A DNA stretch of 64,000 nucleotides from Streptomyces flavotricini (GTDB lineage Bacteria > Actinomycetota > Actinomycetes > Streptomycetales > Streptomycetaceae), in contig NZ_JAINUL010000001.1 of assembly GCF_020639365.1 (NCBI RefSeq), positions 3,884,216 to 3,948,215 on the forward strand, written 5' to 3'. Below, one piece after another: positions 42,231 to 60,793 of the stretch (its first letter is position 1; the number at the start of each line of letters is the position of its first letter). The notes under the pieces were generated by a model. The model saw only the letters and a program-made list of their open reading frames with translations. It was not told the origin of the DNA and did not search any database. The position numbers and the translations under genes were made by a program.

Positions 42231-42267
42231 AGAGGGCCGCACCCCGTCATCGGGGGTGCGGCCCTCT
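42231..42267 (+). terminator. terminator of rfbA-rfbC
   Basis: Perfect 15-bp stem AGAGGGCCGCACCCC / GGGGTGCGGCCCTCT with a 7-base loop and TTCC after it. Confidence 0.85.
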
Positions 42268-42332
42268 TCCGTGTGCCGTGCGCACGTGACGCGCGTCCTG
42301 CACGTCCCGCCCGTCCCGCCCGTCCGTACGAC

Positions 42333-42378
42333 GAAGGGCCCCTCCCCCGCCGCCGGAGCGGTGGGGAAGGGGCCCTTC
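42333..42378 (-). terminator. terminator of tuf / str operon
   Basis: Stem GAAGGGCCCC plus CCCC against GGGG plus GGGGCCCTTC, 49 bases after the tuf stop, facing the rfbC terminator. Confidence 0.8.
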
Positions 42379-42426
42379 TGTCAAACATGGTGCCCGCTCG
42401 CGCGAGCTACCAGGTCAGAGCACGAA

Positions 42427-43620
<1,194 letters not shown>

Positions 43621-43695
43621 GGGGTCCTCCTGGAGAGTGGTTCTGTACGCCTTACTCATCGGCGCCAGGTGATCTTTGCTGGAAAGCCGGCCCCT

Positions 43696-43729
43696 CCGGG
43701 GCAACGGAGGGTTACTCCTGTTGCCCCGG
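43696..43729 (-). promoter_or_regulatory. hairpin in the fusA-tuf spacer
   Basis: Perfect 10-bp inverted repeat CCGGGGCAAC / GTTGCCCCGG with a 14-base loop, between fusA and tuf. Possible partial terminator, processing site or tuf leader structure. Confidence 0.5.
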
Positions 43730-43768
43730 GGGCTCCGGTGACAAGCCTAAAGCGTGTACTCGGAAGAG

Positions 43769-45901
<2,133 letters not shown>

Positions 45902-45940
45902 ATCGGCTCAGTCTTCTCTCGGTCTCGATGTGGGTTGGGA

Positions 45941-46411
45941 CTACCAGCGGTAGTGCGCGAAGGCCTTGTTGGACTCGGCCATCTTGTGCGTGTCCTCGCG
46001 CTTCTTGACGGCAGCGCCAAGACCGTTGGAGGCGTCGAGCAGCTCGTTCATGAGGCGCTCGGTCATGGTCTTCTCACGACGGGCGCGGGAGTAACCCACG
46101 AGCCAGCGGAGGGCCAGGGTCGACTGGCGACCCGGCTTGACCTCGACGGGGACCTGGTAGGTCGCGCCACCGACACGGCGGGACTTGACCTCGAGGGACG
46201 GCTTGACGTTCTCGAGCGCGCGCTTCAGCGTGATGACCGGGTCGTTGCCGGTCTTCTCGCGGAGGCCTTCCATGGCGCCGTAAACGATGCGCTCGGCGGT
46301 GGAGCGCTTGCCGTTCAGGAGGATCTTGTTGATGAGCGACGTCACCAGAGGAGATGCGTAGACCGGGTCGATGATGACCGGGCGCTTCGGGGCGGGGCCC
46401 TTACGAGGCAT
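45941..46411 (-). CDS. rpsG: 30S ribosomal protein S7
   Basis: Head assembly initiator contacting E-site tRNA; in E. coli it represses the str operon. 156 residues, MPRKGPAPKRPVIIDPVYAS start and NKAFAHYRW end. Two bases after rpsL. Confidence 0.98.
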   Translation of the reverse strand: MPRKGPAPKRPVIIDPVYASPLVTSLINKILLNGKRSTAERIVYGAMEGLREKTGNDPVITLKRALENVKPSLEVKSRRVGGATYQVPVEVKPGRQSTLALRWLVGYSRARREKTMTERLMNELLDASNGLGAAVKKREDTHKMAESNKAFAHYRW

Positions 46412-46413
46412 TC

Positions 46414-46785
46414 TTACTTCTCCTTCTTGGCGCCGTAGCGGCTGCGGGCCTGCTTGCGGTTCTTGACAGCCTGGGTGTCAAGCGCACCGCGGATGATCTT
46501 GTAACGAACACCCGGCAGGTCCTTCACACGGCCACCACGCACGAGCACGATCGAGTGCTCCTGCAGGTTGTGTCCCTCACCCGGAATGTAAGCGGTGACC
46601 TCGATGCCGGAGGTCAGACGCACACGCGCGACCTTACGGAGCGCCGAGTTCGGCTTCTTCGGGGTGGTCGTGAACACACGCGTGCAGACGCCGCGGCGCT
46701 GGGGCGAAGCCTCAAGCGCGGGCGTCTTCGTCTTCTCGACCTTGTCCTGCCGGCCCTTACGGACCAGCTGCTGGATCGTAGGCAC
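46414..46785 (-). CDS. rpsL: 30S ribosomal protein S12
   Basis: Decoding-centre protein, 123 residues. Streptomycin-related positions K43 (TPKKPNSALRK) and K88 (RGGRVKDLPG) are both Lys, the drug-sensitive wild-type state. GTG start MPTIQQLVRKG with GGAGAAG upstream; the open frame continues upstream only through leader sequence. First gene of the str operon. Confidence 0.98.
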   Translation of the reverse strand: MPTIQQLVRKGRQDKVEKTKTPALEASPQRRGVCTRVFTTTPKKPNSALRKVARVRLTSGIEVTAYIPGEGHNLQEHSIVLVRGGRVKDLPGVRYKIIRGALDTQAVKNRKQARSRYGAKKEK

Positions 46786-46970
46786 TACTTCTCCGGTTTC
46801 TGTGTGCCGTGTAGTGAAGCTAACCTGGAACTTTGCCGACCCACGCGGTCGGGTGTGTCGGATCCGGCGGGACTCCGCGCAAGCACGGAAACGCATGGAT
46901 CGCGGTGGCTGATCCGGCTCTCATGCGGTTGATGGACACGCACAGGAGCCCAGGCACACCCCAGGCACAA
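46786..46970 (-). promoter_or_regulatory. str operon 5' leader
   Basis: About 185 bases between the inferred transcription start and rpsL. Includes the element at 46836-46860 shared with the S10 leader. No convincing upstream gene; short frames are G/C-rich noise. Confidence 0.55.
46836..46860 (-). promoter_or_regulatory. 25-base leader element shared with rpsJ (rpsL copy)
   Basis: One base different from 31662-31686. Can fold as CCGACC-GCGTG-GGTCGG; lies 51-75 bases upstream of the rpsL start. Confidence 0.7.
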
Positions 46971-46976
46971 GGTCTG

Positions 46977-47005
46977 AGCGTACCTACCGCATCCCATCCG
47001 GTCAA
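46977..47005 (-). promoter_or_regulatory. str operon promoter
   Basis: TTGACC (47000-47005), 17-base spacer, TACGCT (46977-46982) on the minus strand. An alternative -10, TAGGTA, overlaps at 46981-46986. Confidence 0.75.
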
Positions 47006-47258
47006 AACAAAGGCCCGCGCGGGACGAGCGCGATATCGCCGCCGGTCATGTGCCGCTTGGGCGAGACCCCGGTGTGGCCCTGCCGACTCGCGCATGTGGT
47101 AAAGGCGTGCTAAGCGGAGCGGGACGGGGCGGCCGCCCCCGCGAACTAAACTGCCCCAGCGATTCGCTTGATTCGTCGCGAAACGGCGCAGGCGTCGACG
47201 GACGTCCACGGGCATCCACGGCATCCACGGCATCCACGAGCACTCAGGGAGCGGGACA
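47006..47258. other. region between str promoter and yfhO-like gene
   Basis: Divergent non-coding DNA. A TAAACT box at 47147-47152 is a weak -10 candidate for the rightward gene, about 107 bases before its start. The 9-base repeats at 47204-47239 lie downstream of it. Nothing else recognised. Confidence 0.4.
47204..47239 (+). repeat. four tandem 9-base units
   Basis: GTCCACGGG then CATCCACGG twice and CATCCACGA: two exact and two degenerate copies, ending 19 bases before the yfhO-like start, in its presumed 5' leader. Confidence 0.75.
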
Positions 47259-49748
47259 TTGCGGACGGTCACCTCGGAGACGACGGCGACGGACCGTCCG
47301 GCCCTGCCGTCTCCCCGCCGCCGGCCCCTGCGGCTCGCCCGCGTACCCGCCCGTCTGCGCGGCCGCCTGTACGGGCCCCTGCTGGCGTTCCTGATCACCT
47401 CGGCCGCGTTCTGCTCGGCCTGGGCCGCCCGCGGCACCTACCCCTTCGGCAACACCGGCCGGGCCATCAACGACCAGGCCAACCAGTACGTGCCCTTCCA
47501 CCGCGCACTGTGGGACCTGGCCCACGGGCAGTCCGCCGGTGACGTGCTCTTCACCTGGCGCGCGGGCTTCGGCCAGCAGTTCCTGTCCGACTACTACACG
47601 TACCTCGGCAACCCGTTCTCCTGGCTGGCCGTCCTGGTCCCGCGCGACCACGTCGACCTCGCCGTCTTCGCGATCACCCCGATCACCATGGGCACCGCCG
47701 CCGCCGTCATGACGGTCTACCTCGGCAAGCTCCACCCCGGCCCGTGGTGGCAGCGCGGGGTGCTCGGCGCCTGCTACGGGCTCTGCGGCTGGGCGCTCAG
47801 CGACGCCTCGTACATCCCGATGTGGCTGTGGGGCCTGGTCGCCCTCCCGCTGCTCGGCATCGCCGTCGAGTGGTGCCTGGAGGAGCGCCGCTGGCCGGGC
47901 GTCGCGCTGTTCGTCGCGCTCGCCTGGTTCGGCAACTTCTACACCGCGATGATGGCCACGATGGCCGCCTGCGTACTGCTCGCCATCCGCCTGATCACCC
48001 GGGACATGACCGGCCGGCAGCGGCTGCGCGCGGTGTGGCGGGCCGCGACGGCCGCCGGGACGGGCATCCTGCTGACCCTCCCGCTCCTGCTGCCGTCGTT
48101 CCTCTCCAGCGGCTCCGCCCAGCCCACCCAGGCCGGGGCCTTCGAGCCCGTGCGGATCGAACTGTTCCTCGCCGGGATGCTCCCCGCCACGCACCTGTGG
48201 GGCGGCCGCCCGCGGCTGTACGTGGCTTCGCTCGGCCTGATCCTCGCCGGATCGTTCCTGTTCAACGCCGCCATCGCCCGCCGGACCCGCCTGGTGTGGG
48301 CGGCGGCGACCCTGCTCGTCGTCGCCTCGTTCCAGTTCCCGCCGACCCAGTACGTGTGGCACGGGCTGGCGGTGCCGAACGGCAACCCGTACCGCGAGGC
48401 CTTCGTCTTCAGCGGCATGGTGGTGGTCCTGGCCTGGCTGGCCCTGGCCCACCGCCCGCGCCCGCCGCACGTGGCGCTGACGGCCGCCCTGCTGGTCGCG
48501 GCCACCTTCGTCCTGCGCCGCGCCGACGACTTCGGCGGCTGGACCTGGCCTGCGGTGCTGGTGGGCGGGGCCGTCTCCGTACTGGCCCTCGTCCTCCTCG
48601 CCCTGGGCGAGAAGCGGCGGTACCTGATCCCGGTGGCCGCGGTCCTCATGGTCTGCGTGGTCTTCGCGGAGTCCACGGTGGCGGCCGCCGGCGCGGACTC
48701 CCGCCGCGGCCGCGAACGCTGGGCGAAGCCGGTCGCCACCTCGAACCGCTCGATCGGCGCGCACTTCGACGCCGTCCGGCAGGTGGACGGCTGGCCCGCG
48801 TACCGGACCGACTCCGGCGCGCCGCAGAGCTCGTACAACGACGCCCTCGCCCTGCGCGCCGAGGGCCCGCAGTACTACAGCAGCTACCTGCCGGAGGCCA
48901 CGTACCGGACCCTGGAGCCCCTCGGCTACGGCTTCAAGAACGACGGCCGGACCTTCTTCGGCGCCGACGACCCGGTGCTCGACGCGATCTTCTCCATCGG
49001 CGCCCGGGTCCGCCCGGGGGCCGAACCGGGCAGCTGGACGTCCACGCGCTTCGCGGCCCCTCCCCTGGTGACGCTCCGCTCCGGCCCCTACACCTCGCCC
49101 AACCCGGCGGACAGCGTCTACGCCCGGCAGGAGAACGTCCTCGGCGCCACCGTCCACCAGGTCCCCCAGGTCAGCCGCGGGGGCACGGCCACGGAGCAGA
49201 CGTACACCGCCCAGTGCGCCCCCGGCTCCGAGGCGTACTGGTACTCCCCCCAGATCTACGGCACCCTCACCCACGCCGGCGCGTCCCGCCCCCTGGAAGA
49301 CCGGATGACCGGGGTGATCAAGCTGGGCGAGGTCCCCGCGGACGGCGAGGTGGCCGTGTCGGTGCACACGCGCACCAAGGACGCGACGGCCGGCGAGCAC
49401 CCCGTCGGCTGCCTGGACCGCGCCGCCCTGGACACGGCGATCGCCTCGCTGAAGTCCACCGGAGCCACGAAGGTCACCACGGGCGGCCACTCCATCGAAG
49501 CCACCCTCCCGAAGGGCGCCGAGGGCACGGCCGTCTTCGCGATGACGGCCGTCCCGGGCTGGCAGTGCACGGCCCCGGTGAAGAGCTTCCACGGCCTGGT
49601 CTCCGTGGACCTCCCCGCGGGCACCGACAAGGTCTCCTGCACCTTCACCCCCAAGGGCCTCACCCCCGGCCTGACCGCCGCCGCCCTGGCCCTCCTGACC
49701 CTCACGTCGGCAACCCTCACCACCCACCGCCGCCGCCGGCGCGCCTGA
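47259..49748 (+). CDS. YfhO family polytopic membrane protein
   Basis: 829 residues; about 12-13 membrane segments, mostly in the first 480 residues, then a large extracytoplasmic domain (about 485-800) and a last membrane segment before an Arg-rich end (HRRRRRA). RGTYPFGNTGRAINDQANQY and WRAGFGQQFLSDYYTYLGNPF in the first loop are characteristic of the YfhO family. In Firmicutes this family includes enzymes that glycosylate lipoteichoic acid using lipid-linked sugars. The substrate here is unknown. TTG start is chosen because AGGGAG precedes it by about 9 bases and no ATG/GTG suits the N-terminus. Divergent from the str operon. Confidence 0.85.
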   Translation: MRTVTSETTATDRPALPSPRRRPLRLARVPARLRGRLYGPLLAFLITSAAFCSAWAARGTYPFGNTGRAINDQANQYVPFHRALWDLAHGQSAGDVLFTWRAGFGQQFLSDYYTYLGNPFSWLAVLVPRDHVDLAVFAITPITMGTAAAVMTVYLGKLHPGPWWQRGVLGACYGLCGWALSDASYIPMWLWGLVALPLLGIAVEWCLEERRWPGVALFVALAWFGNFYTAMMATMAACVLLAIRLITRDMTGRQRLRAVWRAATAAGTGILLTLPLLLPSFLSSGSAQPTQAGAFEPVRIELFLAGMLPATHLWGGRPRLYVASLGLILAGSFLFNAAIARRTRLVWAAATLLVVASFQFPPTQYVWHGLAVPNGNPYREAFVFSGMVVVLAWLALAHRPRPPHVALTAALLVAATFVLRRADDFGGWTWPAVLVGGAVSVLALVLLALGEKRRYLIPVAAVLMVCVVFAESTVAAAGADSRRGRERWAKPVATSNRSIGAHFDAVRQVDGWPAYRTDSGAPQSSYNDALALRAEGPQYYSSYLPEATYRTLEPLGYGFKNDGRTFFGADDPVLDAIFSIGARVRPGAEPGSWTSTRFAAPPLVTLRSGPYTSPNPADSVYARQENVLGATVHQVPQVSRGGTATEQTYTAQCAPGSEAYWYSPQIYGTLTHAGASRPLEDRMTGVIKLGEVPADGEVAVSVHTRTKDATAGEHPVGCLDRAALDTAIASLKSTGATKVTTGGHSIEATLPKGAEGTAVFAMTAVPGWQCTAPVKSFHGLVSVDLPAGTDKVSCTFTPKGLTPGLTAAALALLTLTSATLTTHRRRRRA

Positions 49749-49796
49749 CGGTGTCCCCCGCGGCCCCGGGGCATCCCCCCGGGGCCGGAACACGAA

Positions 49797-49836
49797 GAAG
49801 CCCCCCGCCGCTCCTCTCGGAGCGGCGGGGGGCTTC
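49797..49836. terminator. bidirectional terminator between yfhO-like gene and rpoC
   Basis: Perfect 18-bp stem (49797-49814 and 49819-49836) with a TCTC loop, between convergent genes. One of the strongest hairpins in the window. Confidence 0.9.
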
Positions 49837-49850
49837 CTTCATACGAGCTG

Positions 49851-53750
<3,900 letters not shown>

Positions 53751-53847
53751 TGTGCGTCAATCCCTCTTTCGGGGTCGAGTCTCAATCATGGTCTGAACGG
53801 TCCCGGGGATGACGGGGGGCTCTTGAGCGAGCCCCCCGTCAGGCCCG

Positions 53848-57330
<3,483 letters not shown>

Positions 57331-57503
57331 GAGGGGGTCCTTCCGAGGGCTCGGACTCACTACGCGCGTACCGGTCCCAGCTGACACAGAAGACGGCCCG
57401 CCTGATTCGGTCGAAAAGACCTGGTCAGGGCGTATCGATCAAGTGTGCTCGAGCGTGGGCATGCCCCTGGCGACGGGCAGGGGGCAGCTAACAGGCAGCG
57501 CAA
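57331..57503 (-). promoter_or_regulatory. rpoB 5' leader
   Basis: About 170 bases from the inferred start at about 57503 to the TTG codon. No strong hairpin was recognised beyond short G/C stems. Confidence 0.4.
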
Positions 57504-57509
57504 AGGGTC

Positions 57510-57538
57510 AGTGTAGCCACTTGGCTCACTGATGTCCA
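57510..57538 (-). promoter_or_regulatory. rpoBC promoter
   Basis: TGGACA (57533-57538; five of six to TTGACA), 17-base spacer, TACACT (57510-57515) on the minus strand. Confidence 0.65.
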
Positions 57539-57543
57539 GACCA

Positions 57544-57557
57544 GGTTTCCGGAAACC
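57544..57557. promoter_or_regulatory. perfect 14-bp palindrome upstream of the rpoBC -35
   Basis: GGTTTCCGGAAACC is its own reverse complement and ends 5 bases from the -35 box. This is the position of an activator or operator site; the binding protein is unknown. Confidence 0.6.
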
Positions 57558-57670
57558 GGCAACAGGCCTTCCCCATGTCGTTTAAACCAACCCTGCGACC
57601 CTGCGTCCAACACGCGACTCTCGTGGCTCTCGCACACAGAGCGCGTATCAGTACTGCCCTCTTCGTAGTC

Positions 57671-57707
57671 GATCCATGCCTCGGATCTTCGATCCGTGCC
57701 GCGGATC
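57671..57707. repeat. tandem dyad repeats in the rplL-rpoB spacer
   Basis: Two 17-base units 20 bases apart, GATCCATGCCTCGGATC and GATCCGTGCCGCGGATC (15/17 identical), each with GATCC/GGATC ends in inverted orientation. Other bases between 57560 and 57888 show nothing certain. Confidence 0.6.
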
Positions 57708-57887
57708 TCGGACCGGTCCCGTACGAGGCCGATCGATCCCACAACGGGACTGAGAATTGCGCGCCGCGTGCCGTTCGTCAAGGCCCCCTGCTCCGTGCGG
57801 ATCAGCTCCGGACCCGGCTGCGGGGCAACGATGATCACCCTACTCCCCAACGAGACCAGGGCAAGTCAGGCACTGCGGGTACGCCAA

Positions 57888-57917
57888 AGGGCGACCACCC
57901 TTACGGGTGATCGCCCT
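57888..57917 (-). terminator. hairpin after rplL
   Basis: 13-position stem AGGGCGACCACCC / GGGTGATCGCCCT with one mismatch and a TTAC loop, 31 bases after the rplL stop. Probably reduces read-through from rplJL into rpoBC. Confidence 0.75.
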
Positions 57918-57948
57918 CGGTTGAGGCCTCAGAGGGGCCTCAGAGGTG

Positions 57949-58335
57949 TTACTTGACCTCGACGGCCGCACCGGCGCCCTTGAGGGCCTCGGCGGCCTTC
58001 TCGGCGGCGTCCTTGGCGACCTTCTCGAGGACGGGCTTCGGCGCACCGTCGACGAGGTCCTTGGCCTCCTTCAGACCCAGGGAGGTCAGCTCGCGCACGA
58101 CCTTGATGACCTGGATCTTCTTGTCGCCGGCACCGGTGAGGATGACGTCGAACTCGTCCTTCTCCTCCTCGGCGGCGGCGGCGTCGCCACCACCCTGACC
58201 CGGGGCGGCAACGGCGACGGCCGCGGCGGCGGTGACGTCGAACTTCTCCTCGAAGGCCTTCACGAACTCGGAGAGCTCGATGAGGGTCATCTCCTCGAAC
58301 TGGGCGAGGAGGTCGTCCTGAGAGAGCTTCGCCAT
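57949..58335 (-). CDS. rplL: 50S ribosomal protein L7/L12
   Basis: Stalk protein, present in several copies per ribosome, that recruits translational GTPases. 128 residues: N-terminal dimer domain (about 1-35), Ala/Gly/Glu hinge (about 38-60), C-terminal domain with DKKIQVIKVVRELTSLGLKEAK (about 75-96). ATG with GGAAGGA upstream. 110 bases after rplJ. Confidence 0.98.
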   Translation of the reverse strand: MAKLSQDDLLAQFEEMTLIELSEFVKAFEEKFDVTAAAAVAVAAPGQGGGDAAAAEEEKDEFDVILTGAGDKKIQVIKVVRELTSLGLKEAKDLVDGAPKPVLEKVAKDAAEKAAEALKGAGAAVEVK

Positions 58336-58445
58336 GATGGGCGATCCTTCCACTAATTCGGCAGGTGCCGGATGTATATAGAGGCGGGCGTAACGGCCCG
58401 CTACGACCCACGCACTAGGCGGCGTGGATCAGTGCGCGAGCCGAA

Positions 58446-58976
58446 TTACTCGGCACCGCCCTGCTCGGCGAGCTTGACGCGAAGCGCTTCCGCGGTGCGG
58501 ACGAACTTCGACGGCAGCGCCTGGAAGAGCGAGGCAGCCTGGGACTGCTTGCCCTTGAACGCGCCGGCCAGCTTGCTGAGCAGAACCTCGCGGGACTCGA
58601 GGTCCGCGAGCTTCTTGATCTCATCGGCGGAGAGCGCCTTACCATCAAGGACACCCGCCTTGATGATGAGGTTCGGGTTTTCCTTGGCGAAGTCACGCAG
58701 GCTCTTCGCCGACTCCACCGGGTCACCGGTGATGAAGGCGACCGCGGTCGGACCAGCGAAGTGCTCGTCCAGCGCGGTGATCCCGGCCTGGTTGGCCGCA
58801 ATCTTGGTCAGCGTGTTCTTCACCACGGCGTACTGGGCGTTCTCACCGAGCGAGCGACGCAGCGTCTTGAGCTGCGCGACGGTGAGACCCCGGTACTCGG
58901 TCAGCACGGCGGCGTTCGAGCTCTGGAACGCGTCCTTGAGCTCGGCTACCGATGCAGCCTTGTTGGGCGTCGGCAT
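58446..58976 (-). CDS. rplJ: 50S ribosomal protein L10
   Basis: Base of the L7/L12 stalk; in many bacteria the L10-L12 complex represses its own leader. 176 residues, MPTPNKAASVAELKDAFQSS start; C-terminal helix (FVRTAEALRVKLAEQ) binds L12. ATG preceded by GGAAGGAGG. A leader with L10-leader-like sequence precedes it. Confidence 0.97.
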   Translation of the reverse strand: MPTPNKAASVAELKDAFQSSNAAVLTEYRGLTVAQLKTLRRSLGENAQYAVVKNTLTKIAANQAGITALDEHFAGPTAVAFITGDPVESAKSLRDFAKENPNLIIKAGVLDGKALSADEIKKLADLESREVLLSKLAGAFKGKQSQAASLFQALPSKFVRTAEALRVKLAEQGGAE

Positions 58977-59019
58977 ATGCGTTCGCCTCCTTCCGGGTGA
59001 TGAGGACCGCTCAGAAGGG

Positions 59020-59125
59020 GCTGACATACGAAACGCCCCGGCGCAGGCGCCAGGGCGTAGCTCAACCGGAACGAATTCCGGGAACATTCCAAGGTCACCT
59101 GCGCAGGACGTCCGCAATTGGCGGA
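59020..59125 (-). promoter_or_regulatory. L10 leader-like RNA
   Basis: Transcribed leader of rplJ with CCTGCGCAGGTGACC followed by a hairpin from ACGCCC and GGGCGT arms (59033-59058). Resembles the known L10-leader layout (L10/L12-binding part then attenuator stem). No covariance test was possible. Confidence 0.55.
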
Positions 59126-59186
59126 TCCTTCGGCCGCCGCACCCTTACGGGCACGACAACGACCAGCGGTCTTTGGCTTCTCCGGA

Positions 59187-59216
59187 AGAGTACGTGAACG
59201 GGCCGAGCCAAGGCAA
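59187..59216 (-). promoter_or_regulatory. candidate rplJL promoter
   Basis: TTGCCT (59211-59216), 18-base spacer, TACTCT (59187-59192) on the minus strand. Four of six -35 positions match. Confidence 0.5.
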
Positions 59217-59293
59217 ATCGCCTCGGGAACGCCCGGGAGGACCCCCGGACCGGCCGGGCCCGGGCCCCGGGGCGCGGGGGCCCGGAACGCGGA

Positions 59294-59338
59294 AAACGGG
59301 CCCCTCGCCGCCCTGTGAAGGGGGCGAGGGGCCCGTTT
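59294..59338 (-). terminator. terminator after rplA
   Basis: Perfect 16-bp stem AAACGGGCCCCTCGCC / GGCGAGGGGCCCGTTT, extended inside by a CCC/GGG pair; 34 bases after the rplA stop. Separates rplKA from rplJL. Confidence 0.85.
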
Positions 59339-59372
59339 CAGCCACTCAGGTGAGCCGGGGGCTCAGCGGAGC

Positions 59373-60101
59373 TCAGACAGCGGCCGGGTCTTCCTCGACG
59401 AGGAGGTTCCGGGTGCGGTTCGAGTCCAGCTGGATGCCGGGGCCCATCGTGGTGCTCAGGGCGGCCTTCTTGACGTAGCGGCCCTTCGCGGCGGACGGCT
59501 TCAGACGAAGGATCTCGTCCAGGGCCGCACCGTAGTTCTCGACCAGCTGCTCATCGGTGAAGGAGACCTTGCCGATGATGAAGTGCAGGTTCGAGTGCTT
59601 GTCGACACGGAACTCGATCTTGCCACCCTTGATCTCGGTGACAGCCTTGGCAACGTCCATGGTGACGGTGCCGGTCTTCGGGTTCGGCATCAGGCCACGG
59701 GGACCGAGCACGCGGCCGAGGCGGCCGACCTTGCCCATGAGGTCCGGAGTGGCGACAACCGCGTCGAACTCGTTCAGGCGGTTGCCCTTGGCGATCTCGT
59801 TGATCAGCTCGTCGTCGCCGACGATGTCGGCGCCGGCGGCTTCCGCGGCCGCAGCACGGTCACCGGTCGCGAAGACCAGGACCCGGGCGGTCTTACCGGT
59901 GCCGTGCGGGAGGTTCACGGTGCCACGGACCATCTGGTCGGCCTTGCGCGGGTCGACACCCAGGCGGAAGGCGACCTCGACGGTGGCGTCGAACTTGGTC
60001 GTGGAGGTCTCCTTGGCGAGACGGACGGCCTCGAGCGGGGCGTACAGCTTCTCCCGGTCGACCTTGGCGTCCGCAGCGCGGAGAGTCTTGCTGCGCTTCA
60101 C
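59373..60101 (-). CDS. rplA: 50S ribosomal protein L1
   Basis: Forms the mobile L1 stalk at the E site and can autorepress the L11 operon in other bacteria. 242 residues; GTG start MKRSKTLRAADAKVD with GGAG upstream; the LGPRGLMPNPKTGTVT segment near 135-150 is diagnostic. 89 bases after rplK. Confidence 0.97.
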   Translation of the reverse strand: MKRSKTLRAADAKVDREKLYAPLEAVRLAKETSTTKFDATVEVAFRLGVDPRKADQMVRGTVNLPHGTGKTARVLVFATGDRAAAAEAAGADIVGDDELINEIAKGNRLNEFDAVVATPDLMGKVGRLGRVLGPRGLMPNPKTGTVTMDVAKAVTEIKGGKIEFRVDKHSNLHFIIGKVSFTDEQLVENYGAALDEILRLKPSAAKGRYVKKAALSTTMGPGIQLDSNRTRNLLVEEDPAAV

Positions 60102-60190
60102 TTCTGCTCCTGTATTTCGGCTTCAGGCATGGAGTCGTGGTGCGGACCAGCGCTTGGTCCTACCACTGGTGGTGCTGGGGGGTGGCTGGA

Positions 60191-60625
60191 TCAGCCTTCG
60201 ACCGTGACGCCCATCGAGCGCGCGGTGCCGGCGATGATCTTCATCGCGGCGTCGACGTCGTTGGCGTTGAGGTCGGGCATCTTCAGCTCGGCGATCTCGC
60301 GGACCTGGGCGCCGGTGAGCTTGGCGACCTTGGTCTTGTGGGGCTCGCCGGAGCCCTTCTCGATGCCCGCGGCCTTCAGGATGAGGCGCGCGGCCGGCGG
60401 AGTCTTGGTGATGAAGGTGAAGGTGCGGTCTTCGTAGACCGTGATCTCCACCGGCACGACCATGCCACGCTGCGACTCGGTCGCGGCGTTGTAGGCCTTG
60501 CAGAACTCCATGATGTTGACGCCGTGCTGACCGAGCGCGGGGCCGACCGGCGGAGCCGGGTTGGCCGCACCGGCCTTGATCTGGAGCTTGATAAGCCCCG
60601 TGACCTTCTTCTTCTTGGGAGGCAT
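60191..60625 (-). CDS. rplK: 50S ribosomal protein L11
   Basis: Thiostrepton-target and stringent-response partner of RelA. 144 residues; N-terminal Pro-rich part ([21 protein letters not shown], residues about 20-40) and C-terminal rRNA-binding domain. Starts [20 protein letters not shown]. Downstream of nusG but after a strong terminator, so it probably has its own promoter; none was clear in the 168-base spacer. Confidence 0.98.
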
Positions 60626-60731
60626 TGCTCTCTCCGGGTCCTAGTGAGAGTTTTTCGCCGCCAATCCGGTCATCCGGATGGAGGCATACCGCACCACGAT
60701 AACGGGTATCGGAGCGGGGCTAAAAACCGAG

Positions 60732-60767
60732 CAGGTCAGACCGCCCTTCACGGGGCGATCTGACCTG
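60732..60767 (-). terminator. intrinsic terminator after nusG
   Basis: 15-position stem CAGGTCAGACCGCCC / GGGCGATCTGACCTG with one mismatch, followed on the minus strand by CTCGGTTTTTAG. The T run makes this the most classical intrinsic terminator in the window. Confidence 0.88.
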
Positions 60768-60793
60768 TCCGGAAGCGTTGGCTCAGAAGATCG

